This document shows, piece after piece, positions 1-11,145 of a DNA stretch of 64,000 nt. Below the pieces are notes generated by a model that was not told where the DNA came from, did not search any database, and saw nothing but the letters and a program-made list of their open reading frames with translations. Numbering within the stretch: position 1 is the first letter of the stretch; each line of letters begins with the position of its first letter. The translations under genes and the position numbers were made by a program. Source of the stretch: Rutidosis leptorrhynchoides (taxonomy: Eukaryota; Streptophyta; Magnoliopsida; Asterales; Asteraceae); the NCBI RefSeq assembly GCF_046630445.1, contig NC_092335.1:38822001-38886000 (forward strand), in the 5' to 3' direction.

Positions 1-1806
1 ATTGATGCAAAGAACGAAGGTCATTGCTTATGCTTCTCGTCAACTGAAGATTCACAAGTGAAACTACACTACTCACGATCTCGAACTTGGAGCCGTTGTT
101 TTTACGCTCAAATTATGGAGACACTATCTTTATGGAACTAAAAGTACTATCTTCACCAACCACAAAAGCCTCCAACACATATTCGATCAGAAAGAACTGA
201 ACATGAGACAGCGACGATGGATCGAGACGCTGAACGACTATGATTGTGAACTTCGTTACCATCCTGGAAAGGCCAATGTTGTAGCTGACGCTTTGAACCG
301 AAAGGAGAGGATGACACCTCTTCGTGTCCGCGCCTTGAACATCACCATCCATTCAAATCTCAATAGCCAAATCCGAGTAGCCCAAGATGAGGCTCTCAAA
401 GAGGAGAATATTTCTCATGAACACTTGAACATTCTCGTCTCTCGATTCGAGGTTAAGGAGACTGGACTCCGATACTTCGCTGGAAGAATTTGGGTGCCTA
501 GATATGGGGATTTGCAAAGCGTCATTCTAAGCGAAGCCCACAAGTCAAGATATTCGATTCATTCAGGAGCCGGTAAAATGTACCACGATCTCAAGGAACA
601 GTATTGGTGGCCAAATCTTAAGAAGGATGTTGCAACTTATGTTGGGAAGTGTTTGACTTGCTCGAAAGTTAAGGCCAAACATCAGAGGCCCTCTGGGTTA
701 CTTCAGCAACCGAAAATCCTTCAATGGAAGTGGGAAAGGATAACAATGGACTTCATTACGAAACTACCAAAGACGGTGGGCGGATAAGATACCATCTGGG
801 TTATCGTTGACCGTCTTACCAAATCTGCACACTTCTTTGCCATGATGGAAATGGATACGATGGAGAGACTCGCTCAACTATACATAAAAGAGGTTGTAAC
901 TCATCATGGTGTGCCCTTATCGATCATCTCAGATCGCGATACCCGTTTTGCTTCCAGATTTTGGCGTTCTTTGCAAGAAGCCTTAGGGACTCGTCTCGAC
1001 ATGAGTACTGCGTATCACCCACAGACCAACGGACAAAGCAAACGCACGATTCAGACCTTGGAGGACATGTTGCGTGCTTGTGTCATTGATTTCAGAAAGG
1101 CTTGGGAAAGCATTTGCCGCTAGCCGAATTCTCTTACAACAACAGTTATCATTCGAGTATTAACGCCGCACCTTTCGAGGCATTGTATGGCCCCAAATGT
1201 CGTTCTCCTATTTGTTGGGCCGAAGTAGGCGAAAATCAAATCACCGGACCCGAGTTAGTCCATGAAACAACCGAAAAGATTGTCTAAATTCAAGCGAGAC
1301 TCAAGACGGCCCATGATCGCCAAAAGAGTTATGCCGACCTTAAACGTAAAGACTTCGAATTCAACGTGGGTGACCGTGTAATGTTGAAGGTCGCACCTTG
1401 GAAAGGGGTGATTCGTTTTGAAAAACGTGGGAAGCTCAACCCGCGATACATTGGTCCTTTCAAAATCTTGAAGCGTGTTGGACCCGTTGCTTACCGTTTG
1501 GATCTTCCGACTCAATTGAGCTCAGTTCATCCTACCTTCCACGTATCAAATTTGAAGAAATGTCTTGCTGAACCAGAACTTGTCATACCACTGGAGGAAC
1601 TTACGATTGATGACAAACTCCACTTCGTGGAAGAACCTGTCGAAATTATGGACCGTAAGGTCAAAACTTTGAAACGCAACAAGATTACGATCGTCCGAGT
1701 CCGATGGAATGCCAAACGAGGACCTGAGTTTACCTGGGAACGAGAGGATCAAATGATGCAGAAGTATCCTCACCTTTTCCCAACTCCTCCATCTACCTCA
1801 GATTAA
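1..1806 (+). pseudogene. Element A pol remnant: RNase H end, integrase, chromodomain
   Basis: The first 330 bases encode the end of RNase H, with the [12 protein letters not shown] motif typical of gypsy elements. From about 500 the integrase follows: an HHCC zinc-binding region ([10 protein letters not shown] and [11 protein letters not shown]), then the core with the blocks [15 protein letters not shown] and [11 protein letters not shown] that hold the acidic catalytic residues. From about 1360 comes the integrase C-terminal domain ([16 protein letters not shown]) and a chromodomain-like tail ending in [17 protein letters not shown]. It is closely similar to the integrase of element E on the other strand. 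The reading frame is broken several times. Integrase inserts the cDNA copy, and the chromodomain is known in this clade to steer insertion to heterochromatin. Confidence 0.88.
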
Positions 1807-1842
1807 AATTTCGGGACGAAATTTTCTTTAACAGGTGGGTAA
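1805..1842 (+). other. Element A 3' end signal: hairpin plus polypurine tract
   Basis: A perfect inverted repeat (AAAATTTCG, loop GGA, CGAAATTTT, 1805-1825) lies at the pol stop codon. It is followed by a purine-rich run (CAGGTGGGTAA) that abuts the LTR start at 1843. The run fits a plus-strand primer tract. The same hairpin and tract order occurs in elements E and H. Confidence 0.7.
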
Positions 1843-4825
1843 TGTAACGACCCTAGATTTTTCGAATTATATTATTAATATTTATTATTAATACTTGCGT
1901 TTTAATAAATGTATTCTTATACATTTTCCTTGTCACCGTAAACGACTTTCCATTGTCCCGACTCGTCTTTTCGACACGTGCTTTTCACGAATAATATTTT
2001 GAATATTATTTATGTTCATAATTAATTATTATTAATTATTCCTAATTAACGAATGTAAGTAGTTAATTACTTGGGATTTTTACTAATTTGTTGCATACTT
2101 ATACATGGGCTTATATTAGTGGACTTGGACTATCAAGGCCCACCCTACATTACTTAATGGACTAACTAGTGAGCCCATTATTATGCTAGTGATTTATTAA
2201 GGATAAACAAGATTAATTAGTTAAGTGTTGGAGACAAAGATGTCTCAAGCATGCATGCACCTCTTTCCCATGTATTTGACTTATACACTTTCCTAGCAAA
2301 CACCACCCTCCCACACATGAAAGATGAAACTTGACTAACCCCTTTTGGAGGCCTAAGGCCGACGGTTTGGGCATGGGGGGAGTGAGATCCATTTTTTTTT
2401 GTTACATATATGCTAGTTTGAAACCCCATTTCACACACATCTTAGTTACACCACTTTTACTCCAAACTTTTCTCTCTAAATTGTAAGTAAAAACTTTATT
2501 TTTCTTTCTTCTTCCTTCCTTTAAAAATCGACTAGTAAGCATCATCATCATACTTGATTGTTGTTTGTTGTTAAAGATCAAACTTTCTAGTTTGTATCTT
2601 CATGTAATCTTTCTTCTTCCATCCTTTGTTTGATGAGGAATCAAGAACAAGGATCTAAGCTTGTTAGCTTATGGTTCTACACTTGAAATATTATAAAGAT
2701 CTAAAGTTCATAAGCTTTAAGATCTTACTTGTGTTCATGTTTTAGAAACTTAAGGTTTATTTTCTTAAGATCCAAGCTTTGACTTGAATCTCCTTAAGTA
2801 TGAAACAAACATGAACTTGTTACTTGTAACTTTAATTTTTTTTATTATTTTTTTTTTATCTTTTTCTAAATTCATGATTGTATAATTTTGGTCAAGTATT
2901 ACTAGTTAAACTTGATCTCATTTTTCTTGAAACTAAAGTTTAAACTTTGTAAGTTCAAGAACATGGAAGTTAAACTTTCTAGTTATAACTTTATACACTT
3001 ATGTTGGATCTAAGTTTCAATTGCTTATGGTCTTCCAATTTTGTCTAAAACAAAAGCTTATAAGCTTATATACATTCTACAAGATTTAAAATCTAAGTTT
3101 CATAACTTACGGTTTTATTAAAGTGAAGATCCAAGTTCTATAACTTAGGGTTTAACTTAAGAACACTAGATCTAGAATTTTTATTCTAGGATCTTCACGA
3201 TCTAACTAAGATCTAAGTTCTACAACTTAAGATCTTATTTATTTAGTTTACATTCAAGTTTATAGCTTAATATTACTATTAGAACTCATGTATGTGTAGG
3301 ATCTAAGATCTTGATGTAACTTTGGTTCATCAACCTTCTTACAACCCTTAAATGAGTTGTGCTATTTATCTTAGACATACACTAGTGTCATGATGGTCAA
3401 AACTTGGTTAAGGTGATGCAAACACATCAACGAGTTGTACACTTGAAGCTACAAGCATCAAGGATGAGAACCGTGATGAACATCAAGCACCAAGAACCCA
3501 CCGGAGCAATTTGCTTACTGTTTTTGAGGTCTGATCAGTCACCTGAGCTACTGGAAAAGTTGATTTCCAGATTTTTCGGTTCGAGTAGATGACTTTTCGT
3601 TTAAGACTCGTCTTAATCCGATTTACGGTTTAGGATTTATAGCCTTCCGAAAGTCACTACACCTTTGTAACATTGTGCTGAAATTTCTGACCTACTCGCA
3701 CTTAAACCGTCTCCCCGGTCAAACTAAGACGAGTTTGGTTCTGGAAATTGGTCAGCAACTAGGGGACTCACATACGGAGCCATAGCCACTGACTATGCAT
3801 CTTTTCAATTTGTATAGAGGTCGTAGCAGCTGAACGAAGTCAGCCTTTATTTCGATCTCTATTCTTGATTGAAAACTCACTTTACTTTTTACTTATGTTG
3901 TTGAATGATGATGATACTTAAGACCTAATTTACATACTTTTAAACCTCTGGGAACGATTTACTGACTTAGTAACTTTTGACTTAGGTTGAGGACCTTTCG
4001 GACCAACTACTTGCTTACTTATCTCGTACCGACTTTACTACTCGTCACTGTGAGTTATAGCATCCCTTTTTACTTTAACAAATTTGAGAACTGAGAATAC
4101 ATGCGCTTTTTACGTTTTACATACTAGGCACGAGTACTTAAACTTTATATATGTGTGGGTTATATAACGGCATAAACTTTCCCCTTAGCTCGGTAACGTT
4201 TAGTCATTGGTTTTTGAACCGGTGAACACGAATCCATAGGGTTTGACATCCCCACTCGGGCTAGTTGCGCTAGCATTTAACGGGTGTTTAATACTTCGTA
4301 AACTTACGCACTCGCCAAGTGTACTTTTAGGGGGTGATATTACGTTAAGTTAGTTACCAAGTGCCCACGGTTGAGCATATACTTTTCATATTGTTTTGAA
4401 ACACTGAAATCGTGTGGCCTACCTTACATTACTGTTATATTTAAACTATAGCTCACCAACATTCGTGTTGACGTTTTTAAGCATGTTTTCTCAGGTGCTT
4501 AGAGGTTTGATGCTTCCGCTAGTAGTCTTGCTGTGTAGACTCCCGCTGCTTTTGTTAGAGATGTCTCTGCATGAAACGTTTACCTTGCATTCACAAACTA
4601 TGTTACTTTTGAACAATGAATTTGTAATGACCTTTGGGTCTCGTACTTATGTTAATTGCTTCTATTCGTAGAAGCCTACTATCGTTTGTAAAACTTTTGA
4701 TGTTGGTTATGACGTCACCCTTTCTTATGAATGCAAACTTATTTTAAAACAACATATAGTGTTTGACCTTGTGATGATTCTGTTGTTGATGATCCGTACA
4801 CGTTAATTTTGTACGGGGCGTCACA
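1843..4825 (+). repeat. Element A 3' LTR
   Basis: Starts TGTAACGACCC just after the polypurine tract and ends GGGGCGTCACA, giving TG...CA termini and about 2983 bp. The interior is AT-rich and non-coding, and the short frames in it have no recognisable domain. The 5' partner is outside the window, so the end at 4825 rests on the CA terminus and the change in sequence character. Confidence 0.75.
4443..4530 (+). other. Conserved LTR core with small hairpin (element A)
   Basis: Holds CTCACCAACATTCGTGTTGA, then a stretch ending in GCATGTTTTCTCAGG and CTTCCGCT. The hairpin is CAACA-TTCG-TGTTG. The same order of blocks is found in the LTRs of E, H and G. It may be part of the R region or a processing signal, but its role is unknown. 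Confidence 0.55.
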
Positions 4826-5714
4826 ACCACCATCTTCCAATTTTTCATCATAATTACTATTTTCTTGTCATAAACGCTTACATTACAACTTTTTTTTTAT
4901 TATTTTTATTGAGACATGTATTTAGCAATACATATGCAACGTAGTTAATCTATAAAGAAAACCTATATTTGAATTAGAATAATAGTAATAATAATAATAA
5001 TGATAATAATAATAATAATAAATAATTAAGTTTGTTTAAGAATTGAATATTTATATTGTTAACAAATGGCTCTTGAAATTTTTAAAAATTAAAATATAAT
5101 TATTACATGAAGATTGTACAATATACTTCAATTTTTGTACATGTGTCAATGAAGTGTTTTGTAAAAGATTTTAAAACAAAGATTGTACATATGGTCATTA
5201 AAGTGTTTTATTATAAGGTTATATACAATGTTTCAAATATTGTACATAGGGTATTGATGTATCTACCATAGTTTTAATACGTTCACCATAATTGTACATT
5301 AATATATTGTATTGTACAACATGTTAATGCATAATCTATGATGGATGTGGTAAAAGTAGTGGTGAATATATCATCACCCTTATACATATGGTAATGAGAG
5401 TGCTCTATTATAAGGGTGTAAAAATAATTTTTTCAAATATTGTACATATGGTCATGGAAGTGTTTACTATAAGGTTGTACATAATGCTTTCAATATTGTA
5501 TATTTGTTTAATATGTTTTAATTTTTATTAAATATAAATAATTAAAATAATGACATCATCATGGATGTTTTAGAATTTTTTTTTTTTTTTGAATTTTTTT
5601 TCTAAGCTTGAAAAATGTTTTTTAATGACATCGTATAAGTAGTTTTTATTGGGTAATGATATATTCACCATCGAAATTTATTTCATCCACCAAAAATATG
5701 CATTATTTAGTTAT
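4826..5714. other. AT-rich spacer with microsatellite and diverged tandem repeat
   Basis: Nothing coding is seen. It holds an (AAT)n-type microsatellite near 4977-5025, a diverged tandem repeat at about 5110-5510 (separate entry) and a long T run near 5578-5590. A stretch around 5550-5640 with ATGACATCATCATGG and T-rich tracts resembles degraded transposon ends but cannot be assigned. Confidence 0.5.
5110..5510. repeat. Diverged tandem repeat, TGTACATATGGTCAT units
   Basis: Units near 5137, 5184, 5392 and 5442 share the order TGTACATATGGTCAT, AAGTGTTTTA, TATAAGG, followed by TTTCAAATATTGTACAT. They have diverged considerably, so this looks like an old local amplification. No function is visible. 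Confidence 0.5.
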
Positions 5715-5730
5715 ACAGTATAACATGATA

Positions 5731-5961
5731 GAAGTTGTGATGTGGTTCAGCAGTTGGTGGCTTGCCTCCTTTAGGGGAGGTAAGAAGTTCGACCCCCGTT
5801 GGCTACATATTAACCCACAATTTTATCCTTGCCATTACATGCCCCGTATGAGATTGGTGCAGGTTTTCTACTGAGCACGCAGTTGAGAGCGAGTATAACT
5901 GTGTAAGAGATGAACACGTGGGTAGTTAAGTCCCCTGGATAATCCTAACAGCCGTAAAAAA
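5731..5961 (+). mobile_element. tRNA-derived SINE with 16-bp target-site duplication
   Basis: The 5' part has a pol III A-box-like sequence (TGGTTCAGCAGTTGG, about 5742-5756) and a B-box (GTTCGACCCCC, about 5787-5797) at tRNA-like spacing. It ends in a short A run. It is flanked by imperfect direct repeats ACAGTATAACATGATA (5715-5730) and ACAGTATACCTTGATA (5962-5977), 14 of 16 matching, as expected for LINE-driven insertion. It has no coding capacity. A true tRNA gene is unlikely because no acceptor stem or cloverleaf closes around the boxes. The family name is not assigned. Confidence 0.8.
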
Positions 5962-6629
5962 ACAGTATACCTTGATAATGCATAGATTCGATGGTGGAAA
6001 ATCAATTTCCTTTTTTATTAGATAGGAATAGAGAAATCATCTATTGACTTTTAGTTGTACAAATTAATAAAAATTTGAATTTAAGTTGTATAAAGGATTG
6101 ATAACACTACTTACGATTGTACGGAGTACAAAAGAAAAGAAATTAAAGAAAAGAAATTTATATGAATATCTATTCTAATCTTATATTAGATTATAACAAT
6201 GATGTCATTAATAAGTTTTTTCCAAACTTAAAAAAAATAAAAAAAAAAAAATTAGAAAAAATGAGAGCTCATGTAGTGTTGTCATAATTTAGATTTATTT
6301 ATTTATAATTAAATATAATGAGTAGTAATTAGTAAAGGAAAAAGTAGATCAGTTATTAAAAAAATATCTAAATTTTTTTATTAAATTTTAAATTTTAAAA
6401 TTTAAAATTTTGACTATGCACAATTATCAAAGCACGCCTCTTTTGTTAATTGATTATCTTTAATAATCTTCTTTCTCATCAAAAGCACGTCTCTTCACTC
6501 TAATTCTTTCTCAGAAACTTAATTTGTAGAAGGTACCCATCTTCTTCTTCATCTCCTACCTGCAGTCCATGCTTCTACCGCCTTCACCGCTGCTGCTACC
6601 ACCGACGACGTTCATCATCGCTGCTGCTG

Positions 6630-6728
6630 ATGAACGAAACAACTTCAAACCCTAAAATGGCAGCCGCCTCTTTAATCCCTATCTCTATTCAAGACGAATC
6701 CTCAGCACCTTCTTCTTCATCCTTTCAG
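6630..6728 (+). pseudogene. Captured first exon of an unidentified host gene
   Basis: An ATG at 6630, and a second in-frame ATG at 6657, open a short frame of 33 codons with the internal residues MAAASLIPISIQDESS and a Ser-rich end. It stops at CAG followed by GTTAGGG, a good plant splice donor at 6729. The CT-rich, CTG/CCG-rich DNA before it looks like a plant 5' leader. After the next acceptor-like site (TTACAG, 6831-6836) no long open frame continues. Later acceptor-like sites with short open stretches, such as 9574-9650, may be further captured exons. I do not recognise the parent gene. It could also be a decayed resident gene with no transposon involved. Confidence 0.45.
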
Positions 6729-7797
6729 GTTAGGGTTTCTTTTCTTCAAATAATTTAGGGTTTATGTTTTACTCCATGATGTGTTACTCCATTATTTCTC
6801 CATTATGTATTATTATTATTTTTTTTACAGAGGCAAGTTATTGGCTGCTAGGACTTTTTTCTAAGATATAATCAAGTCAAATTCAGAAAGAAGATATGAT
6901 AGAGAAATTGTTGCTGATGTTATTATATTGTCTATTAGGTATTCCGAGGCAAATCAATATACTTATCATCCTACTTATGGTTATTGTTTCTATTTTTTTC
7001 TTTATTTAGTTACCGGAATGTATTCTAAATTTAGTGGTTAGTAAAATGGATACAGTCATTGCGAATTTTGGTTGTAGATTTCTAAATATTTGTATATTTT
7101 TTCATGAACTAGACATGAAGACAAGGTGTTTGATGAAATGCTCAAGTAATAGATGACCTTGCCCATTGAGGACGAATAGTCACAACTTGGTATGCCATTT
7201 ACTACTATCTATTTCATTATTCTAATGAATGGTTCATATGATCTTTACTTATTCACGTGATTACTAATGAATGACTAAAAGATCTGGCTGATTACTCAAG
7301 GATAGGACTTGTGGTATGGTCACATTTTTGCATTTTGTAAAATTTGTATCCTTATTTATTATAATATTGCCAAGAAGAGATGATCTTAATAAGTGAATGT
7401 GAACTGGTACGCTAACAACATGACCTACATTGAGTAGGTTCTTTAGGTTAGTGAGACTATTATGTTCTATGTTACGAGTAAATGTCTATTTCAATGTGTT
7501 TGTCGAGTTATTAATGCGTATTGAACGTAGAAATGAAATGTTTGCCCATCATTTTTTAATTGAAAACTTTAAAAGACTCTAAAGTTTATGAAATGTGATT
7601 TTATATATAAGTTCTAATGTAAACTAATTCATCATCTTATATGATGCACTGGTTTTAAAAGGTGTAACTTTGACTTTGATATAGTAATTATGTAGTTTAT
7701 ATACAAATTTCTTACATGGATATACTTGATTTGGTTTCAAGTCTGGGCTATGACAAGTAGTATTGTATATGTGCAGGTGATGGATTTAGGAAACTAA

Positions 7798-7926
7798 GGC
7801 CCCGTTTGGCTCACGGAATCCAATGGGATTCCTGCGGAATTGGAATGGAATCTAGACACGATGCATGTCTAGATTCCATTCCAATTCTGCCGGAATCCCA
7901 TTGAATTCCATGAGCCAAACAGGGCT
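7798..7926. mobile_element. Tourist-like (PIF/Harbinger) foldback MITE
   Basis: A 129-bp sequence that folds on itself almost end to end. The left end GGCCCCGTTTGGCTCA pairs with the right end TGAGCCAAACAGGGCT, and the arms continue through GAATGGAATCTAGACA to a short loop (CGATGCA). It is flanked by TAA on both sides (7795-7797, 7927-7929), the 3-bp duplication usual for PIF/Harbinger MITEs. It sits inside the proposed Helitron and is therefore younger than that unit. Confidence 0.82.
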
Positions 7927-8040
7927 TAAGTATCAAAATGTTTAGGAAAGGAAGTGGTTAGTGAACTTATAAATGTTTCTTTTTTTTTTTTTCAAAACAT
8001 TTGATGGTTTATTTAAATATCGTTGAATTGCAGATGTGTT

Positions 8041-8190
8041 GATGTATGTTGTTATTCCAAAAATAACAACATATGTTTGTTTTTTGTCTATTGATTTGCT
8101 AATCAAATTTGATATTCCAAAAATAGTGACTGTTGTTATGCAATCGTTATGGAACGATATGTTTGTTTTTTGTCTATTGATTTGTTATAT
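8041..8190. repeat. Local direct duplication
   Basis: Two copies share ATATGTTTGTTTTTTGTCTA and TTGATTTG, each preceded by TATTCCAAAAATA. The second copy carries extra sequence between these parts. It is non-coding. Confidence 0.55.
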
Positions 8191-9748
8191 ACTGTTGTTG
8201 TTAGTGATATTATAAAACACATTAAGGTAACTGTGACATATAAACAACCTTTTGAAGATTCTGAGGGTGATTTCATTTGAATTGCTAAATGGCCTCAATT
8301 AATCAACTTCGTATTGTTTACTTTAAATTGGCCCAGTTGCATTTTTATATATTAGTTCAAATGTGGTCAAGTTACTTGATAGATTAGTGTTGTAGTATGA
8401 ATTCATGTGATTTACATCTTTAAATGATTAATGTACTCTCACCCATTTGAACTACAAAGTAATATGTTTTACTAGACTTTGTTTAGCTTATCTGAAGAAT
8501 GTAATTTCATTGACTTTTGACTGTGGTTTACTTATATTAGCTTTAATTAAGTTGTGCTAATAAGATTTTAAGTGTTTTGTTATTTCAGAGAGGTCCGATG
8601 AGTGTAGCATCCTGAAATGGACCATCTAAGTCTTTGACGGAGAAGAACATCTACCCACTGACCATTAACAAACATTGAGCTGCTTTGACCCATTTGTAGT
8701 ATTAACTGAAGGTGCCAAATTTAACCCAATTATCTTCAAGTGGGTCAATTGTGAGTGAAATTCGTTTAACTATAATAGTTGACCATATATATTTGTCTTA
8801 ACAAGTGCGTGATTCAATAGTGTTATCTTGAACTTCTTCAACTGTTAAGATGAATTGATCTTAAAAGCTACCTCATTATCCATAAGGACATGAATGCATT
8901 TTTCTATTAAAATGTGGCAGGTTGAAGCCATTCTCAGTGTATAATACCATCTACCCTTCTTCAGATAGCTATGACAGATGCTATATTTAAAGTGAATCGG
9001 AAGCAAATACCGGGATCATGAGGTACAATGTTATGTCACAATTTTACTCTTTTACCTTTTTGTGATGAACTTTTGATTGTGTTGCTTACTATTTTGAAAT
9101 GTATATTTGGCGTTTGATTTTGTTAGAAGAAAACAAACATGACATGGGTTATGGAGCAAAATAATGCCGAGGAAAGAGCATTCAAGTGTCAATAGTCCGT
9201 TATATATTTCTTGAACTGATAAATGCTGCAACATGGGGTTACAGGTTTCATTTCATTTACATAAATGGAGTGATGGGTCTGCAGTGGGTTCAATTTGAAT
9301 GAAACCTTTCAAGCAGTATACTGTGTATTATATTCTGTAATTGTCCAAGCTATTGTGGTTAGTTACATGCCGGATTTTTATTAAATTTTGTTTACTCTTA
9401 CTGAAATTGCAACATAGTGTATTTTTTTAGTCTCTTATACTGGTATGTCTAATGTCTAATTCTATTCAGTTAGTTTTATAGATATCATACAAGACCTTGA
9501 TATGATTTAAAGACTTGAGCATTGTTTGCCTTTCTTTAATTGTAACTGACTTGGAGAATGATGTGTCTCATGTGCAGATGTTGTACGAAGAAATGATGGA
9601 GCTCCTTGATCAGATTTGTGGACATTTGTTCTCACACTTTGTTAGCTTCATTGTTGTAACATCAAATCTTATGCATAATAACTCCATGATTAATATTTTT
9701 ATATGTTTTTCTTAAAAAAAACCCGTGAATTCACGGTCCTTCAACTAG

Positions 9749-10079
9749 TAGATACATGAAAACGGATATAAATAAAATAGATACGGAGTAGATGATTTCA
9801 AATTAAATGAACATGAATATTTAATAAAAATAGAAAAATATTATTTTAATATGAATGTTTTCATGACATCATTCATTCTGATTGTAGTTGTAAGTTGTAA
9901 GTGTGGACCACATGCTAAATTCATTTTATTTCCATGTGCATTGTAAACGTTTATCTTGTACGTAGTATGTATATACGTTGTAGTGGTGGGACCACTGCTA
10001 AAGTTAGACCACATGCTAAGATGGGGATGTATGTATTTGTATTTGTATGTGGCCATGTGGGTAATAACAAGAATAATAA

Positions 10080-10138
<59 letters not shown>

Positions 10139-10285
10139 GTTATTTAATTATCTATTGTATTAAAATAATTTAAAGTTGGAGATGAGAAAAATTAAAATAG
10201 ACACTATTAAAATAAATGACAGTTGATATTGATGTGAGGGTGATGTCAAAAAATGATGTTCAGTTAAAAATGATTAATAGAGAAT
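9749..10285. other. Spacer with (TA)n microsatellite
   Basis: No gene is seen. A (TA)n run covers about 10084-10136. The words GACCACATGCTAA occur twice (near 9906 and 10008) as a short direct repeat. The last five bases AGAAT are the target-site duplication of copia element B. Confidence 0.6.
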
Positions 10286-10523
10286 TGTTATAAAATATCT
10301 AGATTGTGTTATAAAATATCTAGATTGGATGTTAATTTTATTATTATTATATTTCTTGCATAGTAATATTTTATACTATAAATAGACATGTATGGTAACC
10401 ATTTAAGGCGTACCATTTCTCTTGAAATATCAATATCAATATTTCTTCTCTCCTTCTTCTCTTTTTTTCTCTCTTTGTTCTTATAACCATTAAAGGTAGT
10501 TATAAGCCTACTGAATTATAACA
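10286..10523 (+). repeat. Element B 5' LTR
   Basis: Starts TGTTATAAAATATCTAG and ends CTGAATTATAACA. The first 40 bases hold two copies of TGTTATAAAATATCTAGATT. A TATA box and a CT-rich leader follow. Confidence 0.92.
10377..10386 (+). promoter_or_regulatory. TATA box in element B LTR
   Basis: CTATAAATAG is a near-ideal plant TATA box. The CT-rich stretch CTTCTCTCCTTCTTCTC downstream resembles a transcription start and leader. The 3' LTR has the same box at 16271-16280. Confidence 0.6.
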
Positions 10524-10541
10524 CGTTATCAGCACGAAAAG
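10524..10541 (+). other. Primer-binding-site-like sequence of element B
   Basis: CGTTATCAGCACGA follows the LTR directly. It resembles but does not equal the initiator-Met tRNA complement TGGTATCAGAGC. An internal tRNA site may be used instead, as in some copia elements. Assigned by position. Confidence 0.35.
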
Positions 10542-10641
10542 CTTAGTGTAATTAAAAGATATCTTAAACGATCACGAATCACTAATCAAGGTATGAAATT
10601 ATTAATAATTTTCAGACTCGAATATATCAAATTTTGGACTA

Positions 10642-10930
10642 CTAACATTTATATTTATGTTATTTAAGTTATATATGGTCGGTTATACCACCTGAATTAT
10701 ATTTCTGTAATCTAACTTTTACTAACTTCACTAACATTTAAATTTATGTTATTTAAGTTATATATGGTCGGTTATACCACCTGAATTATATTTCTGTAAT
10801 CTAACTTTTACTAACTTCACTAACATTTATATTTATGTTATTTAAGTTATATATGGTCGGTTATACCACCTGAATTATATTTTCTGTAATCTAACTCTTA
10901 TTAACTTCACTAACATTTATATTTATGTTA
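10642..10930 (+). repeat. Tandem array, about 89-bp unit, three copies plus part
   Basis: Units begin CTAACATTTATATTTATG at 10642, 10731, 10820 and 10910 (partial). They contain ATATATGGTCGGTTATACCA and CTGAATTATATTTCTGTAAT. The copies are nearly identical, so the amplification is recent or was kept uniform. Confidence 0.88.
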
Positions 10931-11062
10931 ATAAGACCTCATGATTGTACGCAACACGTCATTTGACAACACGGTACTTTATGTACGCAACACGTCATTT
11001 GACAACACGGTACCATGGGTCGAGATTAATTCCGATCAATACGAATACGACGGGGTCTTTAT
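10931..11062 (+). repeat. 132-bp segment shared with the LTRs of element H
   Basis: This stretch is the reverse complement of 53946-54077 and 60841-60972 in the two LTRs of H, with about three differences. It includes a short internal duplication of GCAACACGTCATTTGACAAC. Because H is on the minus strand, the segment lies in the same sense in both elements. Similarity stops sharply at both edges. Confidence 0.88.
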
Positions 11063-11145
11063 ATGTTATCTAACATTTATGATTACTTATGCAATTAATC
11101 ATTATTTATTTCATGCATACTAATGTTTATTCTTAAATTTATAAT

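Larger units (their letters stand above)
1..4825 (+). mobile_element. Element A: Ty3/gypsy chromovirus (Tekay/Del type), 3' part
   Basis: The window opens inside this element. What is seen is the end of RNase H, integrase, a C-terminal chromodomain-like segment, a polypurine tract and one complete 3' LTR of about 3 kb. The order RT-RNase H-integrase is that of Ty3/gypsy. The very long LTRs and the chromodomain place it among chromoviruses, most like Tekay/Del. The 5' half lies outside the window, so age from LTR divergence cannot be estimated. The coding part is broken in several places, so this is a fossil. Confidence 0.9.
6169..9748 (+). mobile_element. Probable non-autonomous Helitron carrying host gene fragment
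   Basis: The 3' end has the layout of Helitrons: a perfect palindrome CCGTGAATTCACGG (9723-9736), a short gap, then CTAG (9745-9748) followed by T. The proposed 5' end is TCTATTCTAATCTT after an A, in keeping with A/T target insertion and a TC start. No Rep or helicase coding is seen, so it would be non-autonomous. Inside are a 5' UTR-like CT-rich stretch and a first exon (separate entry), several acceptor-like TTNCAG sites, a MITE and a local duplication. The 3' end is well supported. The 5' end is less sure and could lie elsewhere. Confidence 0.55.

Noticed and set aside
3404-3592. 62-aa frame in element A LTR
   Set aside because: Inside the long LTR, short, no domain and no second copy to test.
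5742-5812. Possible tRNA gene from A and B boxes
   Set aside because: No acceptor stem or anticodon arm closes around the boxes, and the unit has an A tail and long target duplications, so it is a SINE.
9934-10137. 67-aa frame ending in Ile-Tyr repeats
   Set aside because: The end is a translated (TA)n microsatellite and the start has no recognisable domain.
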